Assembly: GCF_000369065.1 (NCBI RefSeq)
Contig: NZ_KB849802.1
Coordinates: 141,263 to 205,262 of the forward strand
Length of the DNA stretch: 64,000 nucleotides
Reading direction: 5' to 3'
Source of the DNA: Acinetobacter haemolyticus CIP 64.3 = MTCC 9819
GTDB taxonomy: Bacteria; Pseudomonadota; Gammaproteobacteria; Pseudomonadales; Moraxellaceae
Shown here: positions 49,666 to 58,854 of the stretch, piece by piece
Numbering within the stretch: position 1 is the first letter of the stretch
Layout of the letters: every line of letters starts with the position of its first letter
The notes under the pieces: model-generated
Told to the model about the DNA's origin: nothing
The model's input: only the letters and a program-made list of their open reading frames with translations
Databases searched by the model: none
Made by a program: the position numbers and the translations under genes

Positions 49666-51501
49666 TTATTTATCACGGTTACGTTTACGTTCATTTTCAG
49701 TCAAGTAACGCTTACGAATACGAATTGATTTTGGTGTTACTTCAACCAACTCATCATCTTCAATGAATTCAAGCGCTTGTTCTAGCGTGTATTCCAATGC
49801 AGGTGTTAAAGTCAGTGCTTCATCAGTACCTGAAGCACGAACGTTGGTTAACTGCTTCGCTTTGGTTGGGTTAACAACCATGTCATCTGAACGCGAGTTA
49901 ATACCGATGATCATGCCTTCATATACTTCAAGCTGTGGCTTAGCGAATAAACGACCACGGTCTTGAAGTGTGAATAATGCATAGCCCAAGCAAGTACCTT
50001 GAACCATAGAAATCAACACACCATTTTGACGTTTCGCAACAGTACCTGCTTTTGCTGGACCGTAATGCGAGAAGCTTGATGTCATGATCCCTGTACCAGA
50101 AGTCATAGTTAAGAATTCAGAACGGAAACCAATCAAACCACGTGAAGGTACAGTTGCTTCAATACGGATACGACCTTTACCGTCAACTTCCATATTGGTC
50201 ATTTCGCCTTTACGGAAGCCCATTTGCTCCATTACAGAACCTTGATGCTGTTCTTCAACGTCAAAAGTTACGTTTTCGTATGGCTCTTGTTTTTCGCCAT
50301 CGATTTCTTTCATGATCACTTGTGGACGTGATACGCCCATTTCAAAGCCTTCACGACGCATGTTTTCAATCAATACTGAAAGGTGAAGTTCACCACGACC
50401 AGAAACTTTAAAACGGTCTGGACTATCAGTATCTTCAACACGTAATGCAACGTTGTGGATCAATTCACGATCAAGACGTTCACGAATGTTACGTGAAGTA
50501 ACGAATTTACCTTCTTTACCAGCGAACGGTGAATTGTTCACTTGGAATGTCATCGAAACTGTAGGTTCATCTACAGACAATGCAGGTAATGCTTCAACAT
50601 TTTTCGGATCACAAATCGTGTCAGAAATATTTAATGCATCAATACCTGTGATACAAACGATATCACCAGCAGAAGCAGATTCAACATCAACGCGCTCTAA
50701 ACCGTGATAACCCATGATTTTTAAGATACGACCATTACGTGTCTTACCTTCTTTATCAATTACGGTTACTTGAGTGTTCAATTTTACAGAACCACGTTGA
50801 ATACGACCAACACCGATAACACCAACGAAGCTGTTATAGTCAAGTGAAGAAATCTGCATTTGGAACGGACCATCAACATCAACTGCTGGTGGTTCTACGA
50901 TATCAACAATCGTTTCAAACAACGGTGTCATATCATCCGCTAATTCTTCTGGTGATGGACCGGCCACACCACGAAGACCAGAAGCATAAACAACTGGGAA
51001 GTCCAATTGCTCATCAGATGCACCTAAGTTATCAAATAAGTCGAATACTTGATCAATAACCCAGTCACAACGAGCGCTTGGCTTGTCAACTTTGTTAATA
51101 ATCACGATTGGCTTCAAACCACGAGCAAATGCTTTTTGTGTTACGAAGCGAGTTTGTGGCATTGGACCTTCTTGAGAGTCAACAAGAAGCAATACACAGT
51201 CAACCATCGACATTACACGTTCAACTTCGCCACCGAAGTCTGCGTGTCCCGGGGTATCCACGATGTTGATACGGTATTCCGTATCAGTACGCTTATCTAA
51301 CCATTTGATCGCAGTGTTTTTAGCAAGAATGGTAATACCACGTTCACTTTCAAGCGCATTCGAGTCCATGACACGCTCAATCTCACCCGCGCGTTCGCCG
51401 AGTGCACCAGATTGTTGAAGTAATTTATCGACAAGCGTGGTTTTACCGTGGTCGACGTGCGCAATAATTGCGATATTGCGGAGATTCTTAATATCAGACA
51501 T
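49666..51501 (-). CDS. typA: Ribosome-associated GTPase TypA/BipA
   Basis: This is a 611-residue translational GTPase. G-domain motifs are [10 protein letters not shown] (G1), the RGITI switch (G2), [11 protein letters not shown] (G3) and NKVDKP (G4). The later domains contain [12 protein letters not shown] and the family-specific C-terminal lid (GTIVKRQNG-like segment; here [15 protein letters not shown]). TypA binds ribosomes under cold or stress conditions and aids 50S assembly and expression of virulence and envelope genes. Length and order match E. coli BipA (607). It stands alone with its own terminator. Confidence 0.97.
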   Translation of the reverse strand: MSDIKNLRNIAIIAHVDHGKTTLVDKLLQQSGALGERAGEIERVMDSNALESERGITILAKNTAIKWLDKRTDTEYRINIVDTPGHADFGGEVERVMSMVDCVLLLVDSQEGPMPQTRFVTQKAFARGLKPIVIINKVDKPSARCDWVIDQVFDLFDNLGASDEQLDFPVVYASGLRGVAGPSPEELADDMTPLFETIVDIVEPPAVDVDGPFQMQISSLDYNSFVGVIGVGRIQRGSVKLNTQVTVIDKEGKTRNGRILKIMGYHGLERVDVESASAGDIVCITGIDALNISDTICDPKNVEALPALSVDEPTVSMTFQVNNSPFAGKEGKFVTSRNIRERLDRELIHNVALRVEDTDSPDRFKVSGRGELHLSVLIENMRREGFEMGVSRPQVIMKEIDGEKQEPYENVTFDVEEQHQGSVMEQMGFRKGEMTNMEVDGKGRIRIEATVPSRGLIGFRSEFLTMTSGTGIMTSSFSHYGPAKAGTVAKRQNGVLISMVQGTCLGYALFTLQDRGRLFAKPQLEVYEGMIIGINSRSDDMVVNPTKAKQLTNVRASGTDEALTLTPALEYTLEQALEFIEDDELVEVTPKSIRIRKRYLTENERKRNRDK

Positions 51502-51676
51502 AGAATTCGAAACGCTTAAAATTTGAGGGCAAATTATACAGAAAAATACTACGCTTTAGTAGTGACAGTTTATTGACATGCGACTTTTTTTCTGACGAAA
51601 CGTTACAGAATCGTTGGTAAAGTAGGCTAAGTCTATTAGAATATTCCACTAATGCTTACCTGTTTTATATACTCCC

Positions 51677-53035
51677 ATGTCGAATCCCCAACCCCAGCAA
51701 CAGTTAGATCTGGTCTATGGACTCAATGATCGTCCGAAACCTTTTGTTGCATTTTTAGCCGCTTTACAACACCTTTTAGCAATTCTGGTACCGATCGTCA
51801 CCCCTGGCTTATTGATTTGTTTAGCCTTAGGCGTATCTCGTGAAGATACCAATATGATCCTTTCAATGTCCTTGATTATCTCAGGGATTGCCACCTTCTT
51901 ACAATGCAAAAAAGTGGGACCATTTGGTGCAGGACTTTTGATCGTTCAGGGCACAAGCTTTAATTTTATTGGTCCAATCATTGGTATTGGTAGCGCGATG
52001 GTCGCGGCAGGTACACCGGTTGAGCAAGTAATGGCTGCAATTTTTGGTGTGGTCATCGCAGGTTCATTTATCGAAATGGGCGTTTCTCGAATCTTACCTT
52101 GGGTAAAGAAGCTAATCACGCCCTTGGTTACGGGTATTGTGGTTCTGTTAATTGGTCTGACCTTGATTAAAGAAGGTCTGATTAGCATGGGCGGTGGATA
52201 TACTGCCATGCAAGACAATACTTTTGCCAATGCGGACAATCTAATCATGTCTTGCACCGTACTCGGCATCATTATTTTATTGAATCGTATTCGCATTATT
52301 TGGGTGAAAAGTTCAGCAATTTTAATCGCCTTAATTATTGGTTATATTCTTGCTGGATTTATGGGGCATTTAAACTTTTCAGCCCTCGGTGAAACACCTC
52401 TGATTCAAATTCCGACCCCAATGCATTTTGGTTTGAGCTTCTCATGGAGCTTATTTATTCCAATGGCATTTATTTATTTGGTCACATCGCTTGAAGCGAT
52501 TGGCGATGTAACAGCGACCAGTAAAATTTCCAATCAACCCGTTGATGGTCCTGTTTGGATGCAACGAATTAAAGGGGGCGTATTGGTGAACGGTGCTAAC
52601 TCATTCTTGGCTGGTATTTTTAATACCTTCCCTAGTTCTGTTTTTGCCCAAAACAATGGCGTTATTCAACTCACTGGCGTAGCAAGTCGTTATGTCGGCA
52701 TCTGGATTGCAATCTTACTGATCCTATTAGGCTTATTCCCTGCCGTTGCGGCCGTAATACAAGCCGTTCCTCAAGCTGTCTTAGGCGGTGCAGTGATGGT
52801 GATGTTTGGCGCTGTAGCGGCCTCTGGAATTAATATCTTGTCAGGAATTCACTTAGATCGCCGCGCTTTGTTGATCATTGCGATCTCACTGGCACTTGGC
52901 TTAGGCGTTGCTCAAGTCCCGCAGATTCTAGAACACCTTCCTGAATTATTTAAAAATATTTTTAGTTCAGGCGTTGCAACTGGCGGTATTGCTGCTTTGG
53001 TTTTAAATCTTGTTTTACCTGAAACTCACAAATAA
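51677..53035 (+). CDS. xanP: Purine (xanthine) permease, NCS2/NAT family
   Basis: This 452-residue permease is colinear with E. coli XanP. It opens with the LVYGLNDRPKP segment, then a span with AALQHLLAILVPIVTPGL. The conserved histidine lies in LQHLLA, the NAT signature Q-N-N-G-V in FAQNNGVIQLTGVASRYVG, and SLEAIGDVTATSKIS with the key Glu. These residues bind the purine and carry the proton. The family imports xanthine, with some members preferring uric acid or uracil. The substrate here is inferred. There is no purine catabolic gene in the window. Followed by a terminator. Confidence 0.85.
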   Translation: MSNPQPQQQLDLVYGLNDRPKPFVAFLAALQHLLAILVPIVTPGLLICLALGVSREDTNMILSMSLIISGIATFLQCKKVGPFGAGLLIVQGTSFNFIGPIIGIGSAMVAAGTPVEQVMAAIFGVVIAGSFIEMGVSRILPWVKKLITPLVTGIVVLLIGLTLIKEGLISMGGGYTAMQDNTFANADNLIMSCTVLGIIILLNRIRIIWVKSSAILIALIIGYILAGFMGHLNFSALGETPLIQIPTPMHFGLSFSWSLFIPMAFIYLVTSLEAIGDVTATSKISNQPVDGPVWMQRIKGGVLVNGANSFLAGIFNTFPSSVFAQNNGVIQLTGVASRYVGIWIAILLILLGLFPAVAAVIQAVPQAVLGGAVMVMFGAVAASGINILSGIHLDRRALLIIAISLALGLGVAQVPQILEHLPELFKNIFSSGVATGGIAALVLNLVLPETHK

Positions 53036-53054
53036 TCATCCAACCATAGCAAAC

Positions 53055-53075
53055 ACCCAGTTTGACCACTGGGTT
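53055..53075 (+). terminator. Terminator after the purine permease
   Basis: A 7-bp GC-containing stem ending in GGG/CCC with a 6-base loop, followed by a T-rich run, between the permease stop and the rsmC start. Confidence 0.75.
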
Positions 53076-53096
53076 TTGTTTTGATGAGAGATCAAT

Positions 53097-54122
53097 ATGG
53101 ATCCACGTAGCGAAGTTGTCTTACGTCAACAAGATTATTTAAATGGGCATGTCTTGTTGATTAATGCCCCGAATGATCAACTGAGTAAAAATATGCCGAG
53201 TCAAGTCCAAACTTCGATATGGACTTGGAATTATGCAGATCATCAAAGTTTTGTTGGTCATCAAATTAACTCGTATTTCTCAACTGAATTTCCTCAGATT
53301 ACGGTTGATCAAGTCATCATTTTCGTTCCGAAATCCAAGGAACTCCTCAACTATCTATTGCATGTTGTTGTGAGCCACTTAAATCAAGGGCAACGTATTT
53401 TTCTAGTGGGTGAAAAAAAAGGGGGCATCGAACGTGCAGCCAAACAATTACAAAGTTATGGAAAAACACTCAAACTCGATAGTGCTAGACATTGCCAATT
53501 ATGGCAAATGCAAATTGAAAAAACTGAACAATTAAAACCACTTGACCATTGGTTAAAAACCTACACTGTGGATATGGGAGAAGATCGTTTAGAGGTCTGT
53601 GCCCTACCTGGGGTTTTCAGTCAAGATCATTTAGATACTGGAACGGCTGTATTAGTCCCTTACCTTCCACAGGTAAAATCGGGTAAGATTGCCGACTTTG
53701 GTTGTGGTGCAGGCATTATTAGTGCGTATTTAGCTAAGCTTCATCCAAACCAACATATTTTTGCGCTTGATGTTGATGCATTTGCATTACGGTCGACTGA
53801 GATGACATTTCAACGTAATGGGCTGAACTTGGCTCATTTACATCTTCAGCCAGTAACAGGCTTTGCCGATGCGCCAAAAGACTTAGATGCAATCGTAAGT
53901 AATCCACCTTTTCATCAAGGGATTCATACGGATTACGATGCCAGTGAAACATTATGTCGACGAGCAAAATTGCACTTGAAACGTTCAGGTGAATTATGGA
54001 TCGTGGCGAATCGTTTCTTAAATTACCCTCCATTGATTGAACAAAGCTTTGGAGAATGTATGGTGAAAGCAGATCAACAAGGCTTCAAAGTATTATTCGC
54101 CTGTGCAAGTAGGGTCGGCTGA
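53097..54122 (+). CDS. rsmC: 16S rRNA (guanine-1207-N2)-methyltransferase
   Basis: This is a 341-residue RsmC-like enzyme (E. coli 343). Like RsmC it has two tandem methyltransferase-like halves, the first degenerate. The second contains the SAM-binding [16 protein letters not shown] block near residue 200 and the catalytic [14 protein letters not shown] motif near residue 263. NPPF is the N6/N2-methyltransferase signature. It methylates G1207 of 16S rRNA in 30S subunits. A GAGAG-type site precedes the ATG. It sits in line with lysP but probably has its own unit. Confidence 0.93.
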   Translation: MDPRSEVVLRQQDYLNGHVLLINAPNDQLSKNMPSQVQTSIWTWNYADHQSFVGHQINSYFSTEFPQITVDQVIIFVPKSKELLNYLLHVVVSHLNQGQRIFLVGEKKGGIERAAKQLQSYGKTLKLDSARHCQLWQMQIEKTEQLKPLDHWLKTYTVDMGEDRLEVCALPGVFSQDHLDTGTAVLVPYLPQVKSGKIADFGCGAGIISAYLAKLHPNQHIFALDVDAFALRSTEMTFQRNGLNLAHLHLQPVTGFADAPKDLDAIVSNPPFHQGIHTDYDASETLCRRAKLHLKRSGELWIVANRFLNYPPLIEQSFGECMVKADQQGFKVLFACASRVG

Positions 54123-54190
54123 TATTTCAGCCTACAACGTAATTCATTTATAAAGTGTCAACCGACCCTTATAGTGTTTAAGGATTTTTT

Positions 54191-55648
54191 ATGAGCGATA
54201 CATCTGCTCCCCAACAGCTTCTGCGTAAGCTTGGCGCCCGCCATCTCAATATGATCGCCATTGGTGGTTCTATAGGCACAGGCTTATTTCTCGCTTCAGG
54301 TTCAACCATTGCCAGTGCAGGTCCAGGCGGCGCATTATTAGCATATGCCTTAATTGGTTTAATGATTTATTTTTTAATGACCAGTTTGGGTGAACTTGCC
54401 ACACACACACCAACTTCTGGAGCATTTTTCACTTACGGTAGCCGTTATGTGGAAAGTGGATTTGGCTTTGCGTTAGGTTGGAACTATTGGTACAACTGGG
54501 CAATTACAGTTGCATTTGAGCTGGTTGCAGTACAGTTCATCATGAAATTTTGGTTTCCCGATCTTCCAGGATTTTACTGGAGTGCCATTTTCCTCGCGGT
54601 GATATTTGGAATTAATGCACTCACGGTAAAAGGCTTTGGTGAAAGTGAGTTTTGGTTCTCAATGACTAAAGTTGTTGCGATTGTGATCTTTATCATTATT
54701 GGTATTTTCATGATTGTTAAGGTCATGCTCACTCCAGATGTTTCCGCTTTTAGCAATTGGACTAAAGGAGATGCACCTTTTGTTGGCGGTTTACAAGCCA
54801 TGATTGGCGTGGCAATGATTGCAGGATTTTCATTCCAAGGCACAGAAATGGTTGGGGTTGCAGCAGGCGAATCTAAAGACCCGAAGAAAACCATTCCGAT
54901 TGCAATTAAACAAATTTTCTGGCGTATCCTGTTGTTCTATATCTTATGTATTTTCATTATTGGTACATTGATTAGTTATGACAACCCACTGCTATTACAC
55001 GCAGCGGAAAGTAAAGACATTGCGCTGTCACCATTCACTTTATTGTATGAAAAAGCAGGTTTTGCTTTTGCGGCGAGTGTCATGAATGCGGTTATTTTAA
55101 CTGCGATATTATCTGCGGGTAACTCAGGCATGTACTCATCGACACGCATGCTGTTTGATATGGCTAAACAAGGGCGTGCACCGAAATGGTTTGCTAAACT
55201 TGACCCGCGTGGCGTACCTATGAATGCCCTTTATGCAACTACGGCAGTCGCTGCATTGTGCTTTTTAACCACGTTTATTGGTGAACAAGAGGTTTTCAAC
55301 TGGTTACTCAATATGTCGGGGATGTGTGGCTTTATCGTTTGGTTAGGCATTGCGATCTCACACTATCGTTTCCGTAAAGGCTATTTAGCACAAGGTTACC
55401 GTCTTGAAGATCTCGCGTATCGTGCCAAATTCTTCCCATTTGCACCGTGGTTTGCATTCATTCTATGTTCAATTATTATTCTTGGTCAAAACTATCAAGC
55501 TTTAATGGGCGGAAAAATCGATTGGATTGGGCTTATCTCAACCTATATTAGCATTCCTTTATTCTTGGTCATCTGGTTAGGTTATAAATGGAAACACAAA
55601 TCTAAGCTCATTGCTTATCAAGATATGAATGTTAAACCAGGTGAATAA
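54191..55648 (+). CDS. lysP: Lysine-specific permease
   Basis: This 485-residue amino acid-polyamine-organocation transporter is very close to E. coli LysP (489). Shared blocks run from LGARHLNMIAIGGSIGTGLFLASGS, TSLGELATHTPTSGAF, GFALGWNYWYNWAIT, FSFQGTEMVGVAAGESKDP and AVILTAILSAGNSGMYSSTRML to the C-terminal ISIPLFLVIWLGYKWKHKSK. LysP imports lysine with protons and in E. coli also senses lysine for CadC; no cad genes are present here. A TAAGGA site lies just upstream of the ATG. A structured leader and rtcB follow. Confidence 0.92.
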   Translation: MSDTSAPQQLLRKLGARHLNMIAIGGSIGTGLFLASGSTIASAGPGGALLAYALIGLMIYFLMTSLGELATHTPTSGAFFTYGSRYVESGFGFALGWNYWYNWAITVAFELVAVQFIMKFWFPDLPGFYWSAIFLAVIFGINALTVKGFGESEFWFSMTKVVAIVIFIIIGIFMIVKVMLTPDVSAFSNWTKGDAPFVGGLQAMIGVAMIAGFSFQGTEMVGVAAGESKDPKKTIPIAIKQIFWRILLFYILCIFIIGTLISYDNPLLLHAAESKDIALSPFTLLYEKAGFAFAASVMNAVILTAILSAGNSGMYSSTRMLFDMAKQGRAPKWFAKLDPRGVPMNALYATTAVAALCFLTTFIGEQEVFNWLLNMSGMCGFIVWLGIAISHYRFRKGYLAQGYRLEDLAYRAKFFPFAPWFAFILCSIIILGQNYQALMGGKIDWIGLISTYISIPLFLVIWLGYKWKHKSKLIAYQDMNVKPGE

Positions 55649-55660
55649 ACCACATAAGAC

Positions 55661-55688
55661 TTGACCAAAATTTAAATATGAGTAGAAT
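55661..55688 (+). promoter_or_regulatory. Candidate promoter of the rtcB leader
   Basis: TTGACC (55661-55666), a 16-base spacer and TAGAAT (55683-55688), each one base from consensus. The inferred start near 55695 precedes the leader. The same stretch can also fold as an AT-rich hairpin (55674-55682 with 55694-55702), which could instead end the lysP transcript. Confidence 0.55.
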
Positions 55689-55736
55689 CTTTGCTCATAT
55701 TTTAACGGCAACATTTATTTTAGGAGGACGACACGC

Positions 55737-55766
55737 ATGCCAACATTACAAGGAACAACTTACTAA
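55737..55766 (+). CDS. Nine-codon leader ORF
   Basis: A perfect AGGAGG (55722-55727) lies 9 bases before an ATG that opens a nine-residue frame, MPTLQGTTY, ending at TAA. The first competing hairpin starts on the next base after the stop. The strong ribosome-binding site makes translation likely, and a ribosome pausing here would disturb hairpin A. No run of one amino acid is present, so classical amino-acid attenuation is not indicated. Confidence 0.45.
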   Translation: MPTLQGTTY

Positions 55767-55831
55767 GATTTGGCACGCGGTCGACTCACGGACAAGTGGC
55801 AAATCAACTTCACTTGTCCGAATGTCTACTT

Positions 55832-55857
55832 AAACCTAGCATTCGCTAGGTTTTTTT
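55832..55857 (+). terminator. Rho-independent terminator inside the rtcB leader
   Basis: A 9-bp perfect stem (55832-55840 with 55845-55853) with an ATTC loop, followed by a T-run reaching 55857. It sits 40 bases before the next ATG, so rtcB transcription must pass it or start after it. Confidence 0.9.
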
Positions 55858-55896
55858 ATGCCTATTCGGACACCAAATAAAATAAGAGAGAATCTT

Positions 55897-55953
55897 ATGG
55901 GCATACAAAAAATACTTAATGCAGATGCTCAATATGGTATGGCGTTCCAGTGA
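55897..55953 (+). pseudogene. Eighteen-codon ORF, likely displaced 5' end of rtcB
   Basis: After a GAGAG-type site, ATG at 55897 opens MGIQKILNADAQYGMAFQ, which stops at a TGA overlapping the GTG of the rtcB frame by 4 bases. RtcB proteins normally begin with about 12-18 residues before a VKMWTKG-like segment, and this peptide has the right length and place. One inserted base near 55949 would join the frames (…MAF-P-VKIFTRD). Either the frame is broken by a one-base loss, or a short leader peptide is coupled to rtcB translation. The first view is favoured. Confidence 0.6.
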
Positions 55954-57107
55954 AAATATTCACTCGCGATATTGATCAGGAAAGCATTGAACAACTTAAG
56001 AAAATGGCACAACTTCAATTTGTTTATTCACATATTGCAGTGATGCCTGATGTACATGTCGGTAAAGGTGCGACCGTGGGCAGCGTTATCCCGACAAAAC
56101 ATGCCATTATCCCTGCCGCAGTTGGCGTAGATATTGGTTGTGGCATGAATGCGATACGCCTAAATCTAAAAGCTGATCAATTACCTGACAATCTTGCACC
56201 GATACGCCATGCGATAGAACGCAAAGTTCCTGTAGGTTTTGAGCTACACAAACAGGTTAAAGCGAAAGCCTCAAGTATTATTCCATTGGAAAAACGCTTG
56301 CAGCCTATCATTAAAAAACACCCGGGTCTTGTCCGAATGCTCAGAAAATTTGACGCAACTTGGCAAAAACAATTGGGAACACTGGGTGGTGGTAATCACT
56401 TTATTGAACTTTGCCTTGATGAAAATCAAGATGTCTGGGTCATGCTTCATTCTGGCAGTCGTGGTTTGGGCAATGTGATTGGTACCTATTTTATTGAGCT
56501 TGCCAAGAAAGAAGCGCAACATCGTTTTGGGCATGTTCCTGACAAGGACTTGAGCTATTTTGCTCAAGGCTCAAATAGCTTTGATGATTATGTTGAAGCT
56601 GTGGAATGGGCACAAAGTTATGCTTTCGAAAATCGTCGTGAAATGATGCGTCTGATATTAGAAGCGATCCGCCCTCTTCTACCAGCCTTTCAGATGACGA
56701 AAGAAGCGATCAATTGTCATCACAATTATATCAATCAGGAAAATCATTTTGGTGAAGACCTATTCATTACACGTAAAGGTGCAATTCGAGCAGGCCAAGA
56801 TGAACTCGGCATTATTCCAGGCTCAATGGGCTCTCGCTCTTATATTGTAAGAGGGAAAGCCAATCCTGAATCTTTCTGTTCGTGCTCACATGGCGCGGGA
56901 AGAAAAATGAGTCGTAATAAAGCAAAGTTAATGTTTAACCAAGATGATCTTATTCAACAAACTCAAGGTGTTGAGTGTCGAAAAGATGTAGGTATCATCG
57001 ATGAGATTCCTAGTGCCTACAAGGATATAGATGCGGTCATAGCCAATCAATCTGATTTGATTGATGTCGTACATACACTGAAGCAAATTCTATGTATTAA
57101 AGGATAA
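55950..57107 (+). CDS. rtcB: RNA 3'-phosphate ligase RtcB
   Basis: This frame of 385 codons is RtcB, the GTP- and Mn-dependent RNA ligase joining 2',3'-cyclic phosphate and 5'-OH ends. Metal and GMP-binding motifs are present: VMPDVHVGKG, VGVDIGCGMNA (Cys64), GGGNHFIE, MLHSGSRGLGN, NCHHNY, and CSCSHGAGRKMSR with the guanylylated histidine. The frame begins with GTG at 55950, giving VKIFTRD, which aligns after E. coli residue 12, so about 15-18 N-terminal residues are missing. They seem to lie in the preceding frame (total would be about 403; E. coli 408). No RtcA or RtcR gene is nearby. The catalytic part is complete. Confidence 0.92.
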   Translation: MKIFTRDIDQESIEQLKKMAQLQFVYSHIAVMPDVHVGKGATVGSVIPTKHAIIPAAVGVDIGCGMNAIRLNLKADQLPDNLAPIRHAIERKVPVGFELHKQVKAKASSIIPLEKRLQPIIKKHPGLVRMLRKFDATWQKQLGTLGGGNHFIELCLDENQDVWVMLHSGSRGLGNVIGTYFIELAKKEAQHRFGHVPDKDLSYFAQGSNSFDDYVEAVEWAQSYAFENRREMMRLILEAIRPLLPAFQMTKEAINCHHNYINQENHFGEDLFITRKGAIRAGQDELGIIPGSMGSRSYIVRGKANPESFCSCSHGAGRKMSRNKAKLMFNQDDLIQQTQGVECRKDVGIIDEIPSAYKDIDAVIANQSDLIDVVHTLKQILCIKG

Positions 57108-57111
57108 TCAT

Positions 57112-57270
57112 ATGAAACTTAAAAAAATGCCACAAATCAAAGTTCGCAATCCAGTTGCTATGTCACCCTTGCTCAAAAAAGGTGGAATTCATGAAACTGA
57201 AAAGCCGCGTGCACAGCATCGCCGCGATCGCCAACATGCCAAACAGCAGCTCAACAAAGGTGTTTGGTAG
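57112..57270 (+). CDS. Small basic protein after rtcB, unknown function
   Basis: This is a 52-residue highly basic protein that starts 4 bases after the rtcB stop, with AAAGGA upstream, so it is translated with rtcB. The sequence begins MKLKKMPQIKVRNPVAMSPL, followed by LKKGGIHETEKPRAQHRRDR and QHAKQQLNKGVW. The NPxAxxPLLKKGGxH stretch and the Arg/His/Gln tail look like an RNA- or ribosome-binding peptide. I do not recognise an established family. Its tight coupling to rtcB suggests a role with RNA repair, but that is inference. Confidence 0.7.
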   Translation: MKLKKMPQIKVRNPVAMSPLLKKGGIHETEKPRAQHRRDRQHAKQQLNKGVW

Positions 57271-57320
57271 GATAACTTAAGCCAGACTTCGATTTAAATT
57301 TTAGAATAAGGAGAGATAAA

Positions 57321-57401
57321 ATGAATATTTACAGCATAATAACCATCAAAAAAGCGACTCATATTGAGTCGCTTTTTTCAGTTCAAAAACTCAATTATTG
57401 A
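57321..57401 (+). CDS. Possible truncated ORF running into the ompA terminator
   Basis: A strong AAGGAGAG site precedes an ATG at 57321, but the frame is only 26 codons and passes straight through the ompA terminator hairpin before stopping inside the end of the ompA coding region. It may be the remnant of a third gene of the rtcB unit that lost its body. As an intact gene it is doubtful. Confidence 0.25.
   Translation: MNIYSIITIKKATHIESLFSVQKLNY
57348..57376 (-). terminator. Terminator of ompA copy 1
   Basis: A perfect hairpin with A-run and T-run flanks (GCGACTC/GAGTCGC core, 5-base loop). The same hairpin sequence follows ompA copy 2 at 58801, 1453 bases away. Confidence 0.93.
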
Positions 57402-58423
57402 GCTTGTTGATCTGGTTGTACTAAAACAGTACGGCTACCAGAAATCGCAGCGAATACGCGACGGTTCATAGCACGACCTTCTTTAGTTTTGTTGTCAGCA
57501 ATCGGTTGATCCCAAGCGAAACCTTGAGTAGACAAACGAGATGCATCAACATTGTATTCGTTTACAAGCGCTGATTTAACAGAGTTTGCACGAGCTAAAG
57601 ATAAACGTTCGTTCAATGCACGTGGACCAGTGTTATCAGTGTGACCTTCGATACGAGCAGTCGCATTCGGGTACTCAGCTAATTTCTCTGCTACTTTTGC
57701 AATTTCAGACTTAAATTGTGGCTTGATGTCTGATTTGTTTGTATCAAAGAATACACGAAGTTCCATGTTAAGATCTTCAATTAACTCTTGTGGTTGTGGC
57801 GCAACTGGTGTTGGTTCAACTGGAGCAACTTCTACTACTGGAGTAGCTGGCTTCAAGTGACCACCAAGAACAACGTTTAAACCAGCAAGTGCTGTGTAGT
57901 TCCAGAACTTTTCATCAAAATGATATGTACCACGAGCTTCGGTACGAAGAGATAAAGCATCATTTAAGCGCCAGAATACACCACCACCTGCATTTGCTAA
58001 TGTACCTTCCTGCTTACCGCCGTATATATCATCACCTTCATATTTGTAATGACCAGCACCCGCCAATACATATGGCTTGATTTTGCTGTCATAATTTTTA
58101 GTGATCAAATCAGAAGTAGCGTAGAAGTTACCAGCAATATTACGCCCCTTATAGTCGTTACTTGTACTTGTGTCACCTTTGATTTGGCTATATTCAACTT
58201 CAGCACCTAACCAAGGTGTTACTTCAACACCAATAGCTGCACCAACGAATAAATCATCTTTAAGCTCTGGACTTGGGGTCAATTGACCTTTATCACCACG
58301 GTTATTATGTTCAGTATCAAACATTGTATAACCAAGCATTAATGGAGTGATTGTTACGCCTGCATTAGCAGCAGCGAAAGGAGCAGCAACAAGCATAGCA
58401 AGTGCAATACGACTCAATTTCAT
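57395..58423 (-). CDS. OmpA-family outer-membrane protein, copy 1
   Basis: This 342-residue protein has the Acinetobacter OmpA layout. It has a signal peptide of 21 residues (…AAANA), an eight-stranded barrel (residues about 22-190), a Pro/Val/Glu hinge ([19 protein letters not shown]) and a C-terminal OmpA domain that binds peptidoglycan, with the conserved Asp and Arg in EGHTDNTGP and SLARANSVK. It is a tandem paralogue of the gene at 58855. The hinge and C-terminal domain are nearly identical between the two, while the surface loops differ. Its ribosome-binding site (AGGAAG) is weaker than that of copy 2, so it may be expressed less. Confidence 0.93.
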   Translation of the reverse strand: MKLSRIALAMLVAAPFAAANAGVTITPLMLGYTMFDTEHNNRGDKGQLTPSPELKDDLFVGAAIGVEVTPWLGAEVEYSQIKGDTSTSNDYKGRNIAGNFYATSDLITKNYDSKIKPYVLAGAGHYKYEGDDIYGGKQEGTLANAGGGVFWRLNDALSLRTEARGTYHFDEKFWNYTALAGLNVVLGGHLKPATPVVEVAPVEPTPVAPQPQELIEDLNMELRVFFDTNKSDIKPQFKSEIAKVAEKLAEYPNATARIEGHTDNTGPRALNERLSLARANSVKSALVNEYNVDASRLSTQGFAWDQPIADNKTKEGRAMNRRVFAAISGSRTVLVQPDQQAQ

Positions 58424-58800
58424 GAATATCTTCCTAAAAACAAAATGTTTGCCCTGTAAACTTTAATAGTTTTGAATACAAGAAATAGCTTTATTAAATC
58501 TTTTTCAGCCACTCAATTTATGTTGAATCTTACAAAATACCTGATTCATTTTACAAGTATTCAATCAACAATTTTCTGAAAGGTCTATTTCTCGTTGCAA
58601 AAGCTACCAAACTCTAATTCGACAATCGTTATTAAAGCTGCGAGAGTTTATCACTTTTTAATCAAAAACTTAACAAAATCCCGAAATACCATCAATAGAA
58701 CTAAATAATTCACACGATTTATTCAATATAAACACATAATTATTCTAATCATTCACTTTTATTGTAATCAGATCAATTTGAGACAAATGTAATTGAGATA
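58424..58800. other. Intergenic region between the two ompA genes
   Basis: This AT-rich stretch holds the upstream region of ompA copy 1. It shows little similarity to the upstream region of copy 2, so the duplicated genes now have different promoters. No small gene is visible. Confidence 0.6.
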
Positions 58801-58830
58801 AAAAAAGCGACTCATATTGAGTCGCTTTTT
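58801..58830 (-). terminator. Terminator of ompA copy 2
   Basis: Hairpin with GCGACTC/GAGTCGC core and T-run on the minus strand, the same as after copy 1, so the terminator was duplicated with the gene. Confidence 0.93.
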
Positions 58831-58854
58831 TCAGATCATTTCAATAACTTGAAA

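Larger units (their letters stand above)
55695..55857 (+). promoter_or_regulatory. Structured leader or small RNA upstream of rtcB
   Basis: About 160 bases lie between the promoter candidate and a strong terminator. Two overlapping hairpins compete. Hairpin A pairs 55767-55776 with 55796-55805 (9 of 10 pairs). Hairpin B pairs 55789-55798 with 55811-55820 (10 of 10). Bases 55815-55823 can also pair perfectly with 55864-55872, beyond the terminator. Such mutually exclusive structures ending in a terminator suggest an attenuator or small RNA. rtcB loci elsewhere often carry Y-RNA-like genes (YrlA), but no clear tRNA-like module is seen here. I know no named family that fits. Confidence 0.6.
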
